From: JARRQB01 sp965368585
GTDB taxonomy: Bacteria > Pseudomonadota > Gammaproteobacteria > Chromatiales > Chromatiaceae
Length of the DNA: 11,124 bases
Assembly (NCBI GenBank): GCA_965368585.1
Contig: CBDUNM010000161.1
Location: forward strand, 1-11,124
Direction of reading: 5' to 3'
Each line of letters begins with the position of its first letter. The first letter of the stretch is position 1. A program made the position numbers and the translations under genes. Below, in pieces: positions 6,592 to 11,124 of this stretch. The notes beneath the pieces are model-generated. The model was not told the origin of the DNA. It did no database searches and was given only the letters and a program-made list of their open reading frames with translations.

Positions 6592-6993
6592 ATGAGTAAT
6601 GGCTACAAGGTGCAGTGCGACCGCGGGGCGGTCGAGCTCGAGATGACCGGCGCCCCCAGGGTCCATGCCTTCTGCCACTGCGAGGATTGCCGCACGCTGC
6701 TCGATGTGCCCTATCACTCGGTCGCCGCCTGGGGCGCCGACAAGGTGCGGATCGCGTCGGGAGAAAATCATGTCGGCGGGTACAAGTACCCGACGCTAAT
6801 TATGACCCGAGTATTCTGCAAGCACTGTGGCGAGACGGTGTACAATACCAGTGCGATGAGCTGGCGACTGGTATCGCAGCTGCAGATCCGCAAGTGCAAC
6901 AATGACGAACTGCCGGAAGAGTTTAAATCGAACGCACACGTCTACTACGACCGTCGCTTCGTCGACATCGATGCCCAGATTCCAAAAGGCTAG
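6592..6993 (+). CDS. GFA/CENP-V family zinc protein (glutathione-dependent formaldehyde-activating enzyme-like)
   Basis: This 133-residue beta-tent protein belongs to the GFA family, whose founding member was proposed to speed S-hydroxymethylglutathione formation. Many relatives have unknown substrates. The motif CHCEDC (Cys28, Cys30, Cys33) and the pair CKHC (Cys76, Cys79) supply most zinc ligands, and the C-terminus HVYYDRRFVDIDAQIPKG is the usual family ending. The first motif, normally CxCG, reads CDRG (Cys9, Arg11). TGC to CGC is a single transition and would remove one structural zinc ligand. The start has an AGGAG site about 10 bases upstream that overlaps the stop of an older gene fragment. 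The GST gene follows within a few bases, so both are probably one transcript. Whether it acts on glutathione adducts is an inference from the family name and the GST neighbour. Confidence 0.9.
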   Translation: MSNGYKVQCDRGAVELEMTGAPRVHAFCHCEDCRTLLDVPYHSVAAWGADKVRIASGENHVGGYKYPTLIMTRVFCKHCGETVYNTSAMSWRLVSQLQIRKCNNDELPEEFKSNAHVYYDRRFVDIDAQIPKG

Positions 6994-7000
6994 ATCACCC

Positions 7001-7765
7001 GTGGAAGACGGCCAGCTATCTATCAAGGCCTCGCTGAAGTTCTATTGCGCGTGGTACTGTCCGTTCGCACAGCGCGCCTGGATGGCCCTGCTGCACAAGG
7101 GGCTTGCTTGCGAGTACCTCGAAGTCGATCCCTACCGGAAATCGCGGTGGTGGCTCGATGTCTCGCGCAACCGGGCCAAGGTACCCGTGATCGTTGCGCC
7201 CTCTGGAAAGCAAACCGGCTCGACTACGGTGATTGATTCCACGCGTATCATCGAGTTTCTCGAAGACCTCGCACCTGACACCAAGCCGTTGTTTCCCGGT
7301 GACCCGAATGACAAGGCCGAGCTTCGCTTCTGGGTCGACCACATCAATGAGCGGATCGTTCCATACCTGTACCGCTTGCTCGCAGCCGATCAGCCCGGCG
7401 AATATCGGGATGCCTCAAAGGCAGCGCTGGTTGAAGGCCTACGGGAACTGAGCGCAGCGATGTCGCCTTCCAGACCATTCTTTGCCGGCACAGAGCCGAC
7501 AGCGGTCGATCTTACCCTTCACCCCTTTGCCTACCGAATCGATACACTGCTCGGCCACTACCGCGACTTCTCTCTGCCCACCAGCGGGGCCGTCTGGTCG
7601 CGCTACCACAGCTGGTACGAATCCATGTGCGACACGGCGATCTTTCACGGCACCCTGATAGAACCGCACGACTACCGCCAACGCCTGCTCGAACACTACC
7701 TGCCCTACACCGTCGGGCAAGGGTCGAAAAGACGTCACGGAAGTCCCGTAGATACGGCACGCTGA
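7001..7765 (+). CDS. Glutathione S-transferase family protein (omega-like, cysteine-type active site)
   Basis: GSTs couple glutathione to electrophiles or, in the cysteine class, reduce glutathione adducts. The thioredoxin-like N-terminal domain begins at LKFYCAWYCPFAQRAW, where CPFAQR is the omega-type catalytic motif (Cys20, with another Cys at 16). It continues with VPVI and its cis-proline (Pro62) and DSTRIIEFLED, which has Asp-Ser in place of the usual Glu-Ser glutathione-binding pair. An all-helical C-terminal domain follows from about 105 to 250. I prefer the GTG start at 7001 (254 residues), 7 bases after the GFA stop. ATG 6971 overlapping the GFA gene is an alternative that adds ten residues, and ATG 6902 is unlikely. 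The ribosome site is weak (AAGG at 6986-6989), which suggests coupling with the GFA gene. It lacks a signal peptide and should be cytosolic. Confidence 0.85.
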   Translation: MEDGQLSIKASLKFYCAWYCPFAQRAWMALLHKGLACEYLEVDPYRKSRWWLDVSRNRAKVPVIVAPSGKQTGSTTVIDSTRIIEFLEDLAPDTKPLFPGDPNDKAELRFWVDHINERIVPYLYRLLAADQPGEYRDASKAALVEGLRELSAAMSPSRPFFAGTEPTAVDLTLHPFAYRIDTLLGHYRDFSLPTSGAVWSRYHSWYESMCDTAIFHGTLIEPHDYRQRLLEHYLPYTVGQGSKRRHGSPVDTAR

Positions 7766-7793
7766 GCGGATCCCGGCAAACAAGCGGCAGGCG

Positions 7794-7972
7794 ATGAAAG
7801 CGGACCCTCCTGATACAGACCAAAACGCAAACAGCGCAGCGCAACCAACACGGCGGATTCTCGTGCTGCTCGCCCACCCTTCGCTCGACCGCTCGGAAGT
7901 GAAACGCCCTATGGCGGATGCGGTCCGCGGCCTGGCCGGCGTCACCTGGGTGGATCTGTATGTCGAGTATCG
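7794..7972 (+). pseudogene. Truncated KefF/KefG-like NAD(P)H oxidoreductase (flavodoxin-2 fold), N-terminal part only
   Basis: The ATG at 7794 opens a frame with a short polar N-terminus followed by RRILVLLAHPSLDRSEVKRP (20-39) and GLAGVTWVDLYVEY (46-59). This is the first beta-alpha-beta unit of the quinone-reductase/KefF-KefG family, with the AHPSLDRS loop that binds flavin phosphate. Relatives are about 180-200 residues, so less than a third remains. Similarity stops at residue 59 (7970), and the bases from 7973 begin an IS21-like end. The frame then runs to a stop at 8087 with unrelated residues. Family members either activate Kef potassium efflux systems or reduce quinones. This copy cannot fold and is a remnant. 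Confidence 0.75.
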
Positions 7973-8022
7973 TGTCCGGCGACAATCAAGATGGGACTGT
8001 AGCGACAATCAGGATGGGAATG
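7973..8022 (+). mobile_element. Solo end of an IS21-family-like insertion sequence (two terminal repeats)
   Basis: Beginning with TG at 7973, the segment TGTCCGGCGACAATC leads into two imperfect copies of a 21-bp unit spaced 23 bases apart. One starts at 7979 (GCGACAATCAAGATGGGACTG) and the other at 8002 (same but with AGGATGGGAATG). Multiple short subterminal repeats after a TG end are a feature of IS21-family elements. No istA or istB transposase gene and no second end are present, so this is a remnant. It begins exactly where the flavodoxin-fold gene is cut. The family name is an inference from the repeat layout. Confidence 0.5.
7979..8022 (+). repeat. Pair of imperfect 21-bp direct repeats, period 23
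   Basis: GCGACAATC-A/G-GATGGGA-C/A-TG occurs at 7979-7999 and 8002-8022. The two copies differ at only two positions (7988/8011 region and 7997/8020 region). They are probable transposase-binding repeats of the solo IS end. Confidence 0.8.
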
Positions 8023-8120
8023 GGATGGTTGGCCATGCACCCATTCAGTCCACCACCGTTCATGAAATGGCGGGCAAAGCTGCCTGAAGAACCGGATCGG
8101 GTACCTTCCGCGCAGGCCGG
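8023..8120. other. Unassigned residue between IS-like end and atoE
   Basis: Between the repeats and the atoE stop there is a plus-strand open stretch ending at TAA 8122-8124, with MHPFSPPPFMKWRAKLPEEP near its end. I do not recognise it. It may be internal IS sequence or older flanking DNA. No terminator-like hairpin for atoE is visible. Confidence 0.3.
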
Positions 8121-9449
8121 CTAAAGCACCACCAATGCGATTCCAATAACGGCCCCGGACCACAGCAGTGCGACCACACAGTAACCCATGATGTCGCGGA
8201 TACCCAAACCGGCGATCGCAAGCAGAGGCAACGCCCAGAATGGCTGAATCATATTGGTCCACGCATCGCCCCAGGCCACGGCCATCGCCGCCTTGCCGAG
8301 CGGCACCCCGAGGGATGCGGCCGCAGGCATGACGATGGGCGCCTGTACTGCCCACTGCCCACCACCCGAGGGCACGAAAAAGTTGACGATACCTGCGCTC
8401 AGGAAGGTGAACAACGGAAAGGTCGCCGGCGTCGAAATCTCGACGAACCACTGGGAGATGGAGGCCGCAAGGCCCGAGCCGACCATCATTCCCATGATTC
8501 CGGCGTAGATCGGGAACTGCAGCACGATGCCGCCAGTGGTCTTGATGGCCTCGTTCAGCGCGTTCAGGTAGTTCGCCGGCGTCCTGTGCAACAGAATGCC
8601 GGTAAACAGAAACAGAAAGTTCACACTGTTTAACCCCAGTGAACCGCCGCTGACGAAATAGTGAATCAGGTAGCCCCCTCCCATGATCGCCAAGATGATC
8701 GGCACAACGGGGCTGTTCTCCATTTTCTCGGCCGGAGACATTTCGGCGCGGGGCTTGACCTCCACCTCCTCGGGCTCCTTCAGCTTCACCGGATCCACCT
8801 CGAGAATCTCGCCGGGCTTGGGGATCATCATGCGGTTGAGGATCGGAAGGGTCACGAACAGGATCAAGACCACAACGAGCACCTGCCAGCTGAATATCGT
8901 ATCAGCCACAGAAATCACCTGCCCGTCGGTCAGCTTCGAAAGGGCGTCAACGCCGGGTGATGCGATCTTCAGGGGGATCGATCCCGACAGCCCGGCATGC
9001 CAGACCAAAAATCCGGTGTAGGCCGAGGCGACCAACAAAGGGTAGTGGATGCCGCGGATACGGGTGGCAAGCTCCTTTGCCATCAGGGCGCCGACGATCA
9101 GACCAAACCCCCAGTTGATCCAGCACGCTGCCAGCGCTACCAGGGTGACCAGGACGACCGCCTGAGAAGGATTCTTCGCAAGGCCGGCGATGGCGGCCAA
9201 TCCACGGCGCACCGGTTTGCTCATGGCCAGGACGTAGCCGGTAACGAGGATCAGTACCATCTGCATCGCGAAGGTGAGCAGGTTCCAGAATCCACCGCCC
9301 CAGAATCCGATCATCTCAACCGGACTCCTGCCCTCACCCAGCATGCCGGCAAGGAAGACGATGAAGGTGAGAATGGCGGCGAAAAGAAATGCGTCCGGCA
9401 ACCATCGCCGTACGACTTTCGTGAAGAAGCCAGCCAGAGTTCGAATCAT
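8121..9449 (-). CDS. atoE: Short-chain fatty acid transporter AtoE
   Basis: This 442-residue inner-membrane protein of the short-chain fatty acid transporter family (PF02667) would import acetoacetate, butyrate and similar acids. About ten to twelve hydrophobic segments are visible, for example 18-38, 60-76, 96-120, 138-150, 185-206, 248-266, 276-288, 308-330, 343-360 and 405-442. A hydrophilic acidic loop EVDPVKLKEPEEVEVKPRAE lies at about 217-236. Family signatures are WINWGFGLIVGALMAKELA (110-128), NFFVPSGGGQWAVQAPIV (356-373) and WGDAWTNMIQPFWALP (393-408). Length is normal. The ATG has a minus-strand GGGAG about 10 bases upstream. It follows atoD and atoA in the same direction but after a 254-base gap, so it may share their transcript or have its own promoter. 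Gene order atoD-atoA-atoE agrees with E. coli, but the thiolase atoB is not here. Confidence 0.95.
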   Translation of the reverse strand: MIRTLAGFFTKVVRRWLPDAFLFAAILTFIVFLAGMLGEGRSPVEMIGFWGGGFWNLLTFAMQMVLILVTGYVLAMSKPVRRGLAAIAGLAKNPSQAVVLVTLVALAACWINWGFGLIVGALMAKELATRIRGIHYPLLVASAYTGFLVWHAGLSGSIPLKIASPGVDALSKLTDGQVISVADTIFSWQVLVVVLILFVTLPILNRMMIPKPGEILEVDPVKLKEPEEVEVKPRAEMSPAEKMENSPVVPIILAIMGGGYLIHYFVSGGSLGLNSVNFLFLFTGILLHRTPANYLNALNEAIKTTGGIVLQFPIYAGIMGMMVGSGLAASISQWFVEISTPATFPLFTFLSAGIVNFFVPSGGGQWAVQAPIVMPAAASLGVPLGKAAMAVAWGDAWTNMIQPFWALPLLAIAGLGIRDIMGYCVVALLWSGAVIGIALVVL

Positions 9450-9703
9450 TATGCTCTCCCGTTATGGTGGTATCGGTAGACCGATTGGTCGTTTCCCGCC
9501 GCTTGGAGCCTGCTACCACGACAAGCCGAAATGATCTGCCGGCCCTCGGCTCCCGGTTCTTTGCCTAACGTTCTTGCGACATGCCGTTCACCCACCGCGT
9601 GGCTGAAAAGCGGCTGAACAATCCCGTTGGCGGCTGCTTGGAATCAGCCAACGGCCAATTGCCTGTCATGAAACTGCAGCTGGAGCCGTCCGGGCGCCGT
9701 GAA
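9450..9703 (-). other. Intergenic gap between atoA and atoE with inverted repeat
   Basis: The gap carries an inverted repeat CCGTTGGC (9624-9631) / GCCAACGG (9647-9654) with a 15-base loop. A shorter alternative pairing GCTG/CAGC inside it could extend the stem. It lies 50 bases downstream of the atoA stop. No T-run follows on the minus strand, so it is a poor intrinsic terminator and may instead be an RNA-processing or partial attenuation site, or an operator. A smaller palindrome GACC-N4-GGTC at 9478-9489 sits just ahead of the atoE ribosome site. No coding sequence is credible here. Confidence 0.4.
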
Positions 9704-10357
9704 TCAGGCTGCGTCCAGGTCTTGCGATATGATCAATTCCGCCTCGGTGGCGGCCTTTACCTGCTCGACGCTGACACCCGCGGCCAACTCGGCCAAGACG
9801 AGGCCCTGCGGCACAACCCTCATGACCCCCAGCTCTGTGACAATCATGTTCACCTGTTTGACGGCTGTTAACGGCAGAGTGCACTTCTTGAGGATCTTTG
9901 CCTGCCCCCGGTTGGTATGCAGCATGGCGACAATGACCTTCTTGGCGCCCACCACCAGATCCATGGCCCCGCCCATGCCGGGGACCAGCTTACCGGGGAT
10001 CATCCAGCTCGCGTAATCGCCATTCTGGTCCACCTCCAGCGCTCCCAACACCGTAACGTCGACGTGTCCGCCACGGATGATGCCGAAGGACGTTGCGCTG
10101 TCGAAAAAGGCCCCGTCCGGCAGAATGCTTGCAGGCTGGCCGCCCGCATTGGTGATATTGCGATCCCAATCCGCCTCGTCCGGCGGCAAACCCATACCGA
10201 CGAAACCATTCTCCGACTGCAGGGTGATGTGTATGCCGTCCGGAATATAGTTGGCGACCTGGGTAGGCAGGCCGATGCCCAGATTGACCACGTCCCCGTC
10301 GCGCAGCTCCTGGGCGACCCGTCGTGCAATCCTTATTTTTGGCTCTTCCTGCGTCAT
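9704..10357 (-). CDS. atoA: Acetoacetate/3-oxoacid CoA-transferase, beta subunit (AtoA/ScoB type)
   Basis: This is the beta subunit (217 residues) of a class I CoA-transferase that, with the alpha subunit, moves CoA from an acyl-CoA donor to acetoacetate or another short-chain acid in the cytosol. Signatures are NLGIGLPTQVANYIP (25-39), the catalytic-glutamate motif SENGFVGMG (Glu49 expected to form the glutamyl-CoA thioester), and PGMGGAMDLVVGAKKVIVAM (126-145). The chosen start (10357) lies 4 bases after the alpha-subunit stop and has a strong GAGGTGAG ribosome site. A longer upstream frame to 10528 is antisense-like overlap with atoD and was rejected. The combination with AtoE favours acetoacetate or butyrate as substrate over succinyl/3-oxoadipate (PcaIJ-type), but sequence alone does not decide that. 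Confidence 0.93.
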   Translation of the reverse strand: MTQEEPKIRIARRVAQELRDGDVVNLGIGLPTQVANYIPDGIHITLQSENGFVGMGLPPDEADWDRNITNAGGQPASILPDGAFFDSATSFGIIRGGHVDVTVLGALEVDQNGDYASWMIPGKLVPGMGGAMDLVVGAKKVIVAMLHTNRGQAKILKKCTLPLTAVKQVNMIVTELGVMRVVPQGLVLAELAAGVSVEQVKAATEAELIISQDLDAA

Positions 10358-10361
10358 GGCC

Positions 10362-11012
10362 TCACCTCGGCACGATGTAGTCGATGAAGATACGCGGCGT
10401 GGCGACGTGATCGGGGTCGATCTCGCCCACTTCCACCAGCCGCTCTGCCTCGACGATGACCTGGTCGGCCGCCGTAGCCATGACCGGATTGAAGTTGCGC
10501 GCCGTACCGTGGTAGACCACGTTTCCACTGCGGTCCACGGTAGCCGCGTTGATCAGCGCCACTTCCGCCCGCAGTGGCAGTTCCAACAGGTAGTCGTTGC
10601 CGTTGACGGGAATTTTTGCCTTGCCCTGCTCGACGACGGTGCCGACCCCGGTGGGAGTCAGAATTCCACCGAGACCCGAGCCCCCGGCGCGAATTTGCTC
10701 GACCAGTGTTCCCTGCGGGATTAGTTGCACCTCCAACCTACCGGCATTCATCAGGTCGCCGGTGTCCTTGTTGGTACCGATGTGCGAGGCAATCAATTTG
10801 CGCACCTGACCACTCGCAATCAACTTGCCGATACCCCGGCCGGGGAAGCCGGTATCATTGACGATGATCGTCAGATCGCTTACGCCGGTCTCGACCAGCG
10901 CGTCGATCAGGGCGTGCGGCGTACCCGCCAACATAAACCCGCCGATCATGAGCGTGGCACCGCTCTTGACCAGTCCGGCGGCCTCCGCAGCGGATATGAC
11001 GGGTTTATGCAT
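10362..11012 (-). CDS. atoD: Acetoacetate/3-oxoacid CoA-transferase, alpha subunit (AtoD/ScoA type)
   Basis: This is the alpha subunit (216 residues) of the same class I CoA-transferase. It shows the N-terminal glycine-rich segment MIGGFMLAGTP (22-32), then the CoA-binding GGSGLGGILTPTGVGT (110-125), LPLRAEVALINAATVD (145-160) and NFNPVMATAADQVIVEAE (173-190), all characteristic of AtoD/ScoA. Length is typical. The ATG has AAGGAG about 10-13 bases upstream on the minus strand. It is the first gene of the minus-strand atoD-atoA(-atoE) unit. A promoter-operator candidate lies just upstream (11067-11095), so this unit is probably controlled by a regulator encoded outside the window, in the manner of acid-inducible ato operons. 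No sigma-54 type GG-GC promoter with a correct spacer was found. Confidence 0.93.
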   Translation of the reverse strand: MHKPVISAAEAAGLVKSGATLMIGGFMLAGTPHALIDALVETGVSDLTIIVNDTGFPGRGIGKLIASGQVRKLIASHIGTNKDTGDLMNAGRLEVQLIPQGTLVEQIRAGGSGLGGILTPTGVGTVVEQGKAKIPVNGNDYLLELPLRAEVALINAATVDRSGNVVYHGTARNFNPVMATAADQVIVEAERLVEVGEIDPDHVATPRIFIDYIVPR

Positions 11013-11066
11013 GCCCTCTACTCCTTGCGCTCACCGTTGCACCTGTCGAAAAGACCGCCATGGGGA

Positions 11067-11072
11067 AGTATA
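11067..11072 (-). promoter_or_regulatory. Candidate -10 box for the atoDA operon
   Basis: The minus strand reads TATACT at 11072-11067, one mismatch from TATAAT. The position expected for -35 (about 11089-11096) has only a weak match and lies within the palindrome at 11076-11095. A weak -35 under an operator suits either activator dependence or repression by occlusion. The leader to the atoD ATG would be about 45-50 bases. Confidence 0.4.
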
Positions 11073-11075
11073 GAT

Positions 11076-11095
11076 CGCATAAAAATTCTTATGCG
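11076..11095. promoter_or_regulatory. Near-perfect 20-bp palindrome, operator candidate upstream of atoD
   Basis: CGCATAA (11076-11082) and TTATGCG (11089-11095) are perfect inverted arms around AAATTC, and only the centre breaks the symmetry. It ends 64 bases upstream of the atoD ATG and covers the expected -35/spacer of the promoter. Arms of 7 bp with a short AT-rich centre fit a dimeric helix-turn-helix regulator such as an IclR, GntR or LysR type. Which one cannot be told. Confidence 0.55.
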
Positions 11096-11124
11096 CATTT
11101 CCCGCGGGCATGTCCAAGCCGTCG

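Noticed and set aside
7439..8008. A 189-codon minus-strand gene opposite the GST end
   Set aside because: It is antisense to the GST and flavodoxin-fold coding frames, and its translation is Arg/Ala-rich without motifs.
9624..9654. Intrinsic terminator after atoA
   Set aside because: There is an inverted repeat but no T-run follows on the minus strand, and the loop is long.
1..11124. CRISPR array, tRNA or rRNA gene
   Set aside because: No regularly spaced repeats beyond the two copies at 7979-8022 and no cloverleaf or rRNA-like segment were found by eye.

Overview
The window comes from a GC-rich bacterial chromosome, most likely a proteobacterium and perhaps a gammaproteobacterium. The grounds are the protein families present (ECF42 sigma operon, EgtB, AtoDAE, GFA, omega-like GST), and the assignment is an inference without database support.

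Layout. (1) About 30-3101, minus strand: a compact five-gene operon read VOC-fold protein, YCII/DGPF protein, SRPBCC (AHSA1-like) protein, DUF1428 protein, ECF42-type sigma factor with a C-terminal TPR-like extension. This is the known ECF42/DGPF gene neighbourhood, here apparently complete. A possible sigma-type promoter lies upstream (3201-3230). (2) About 3518-4601, plus strand: decayed genes. The first is a zinc/manganese ABC transporter binding protein (ZnuA-like) without a start codon and with at least two frame changes. It is followed, with an ATGA overlap, by the first codons of its permease and then by an unidentified coding remnant. (3) 4710-5978, plus: an intact egtB, without the egtD methyltransferase gene that often follows it. 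(4) About 5983-6579: two gene fragments in opposite orientation, a minus-strand internal piece of a NitT/TauT-like ('putative urea') ABC binding protein and a plus-strand C-terminal piece of an unknown protein. (5) 6592-7765, plus: a GFA/CENP-V family zinc protein and a glutathione S-transferase, probably cotranscribed. (6) 7794-8120: the N-terminal third or less of a KefF/KefG-like NAD(P)H oxidoreductase, cut off exactly where a sequence resembling the end of an IS21-family element begins (TG at 7973, two 23-bp-spaced repeats). (7) 8121-11012, minus: atoD, atoA and atoE for acetoacetate/short-chain fatty acid uptake and activation, with a palindromic operator candidate overlapping a promoter upstream of atoD.

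How it fits together: two intact minus-strand operons flank a 4.6-kb plus-strand segment that is a patchwork of intact genes and gene remnants. The intact genes in the patchwork share a theme of low-molecular-weight thiols and electrophile handling (ergothioneine synthesis, glutathione-formaldehyde-type enzyme, GST). I see no tRNA, rRNA or CRISPR array. I find no clear novel defence or biosynthetic system. The points most worth following are the ECF42 operon with its candidate promoter, the rearrangement scar after egtB, and the IS21-like solo end.
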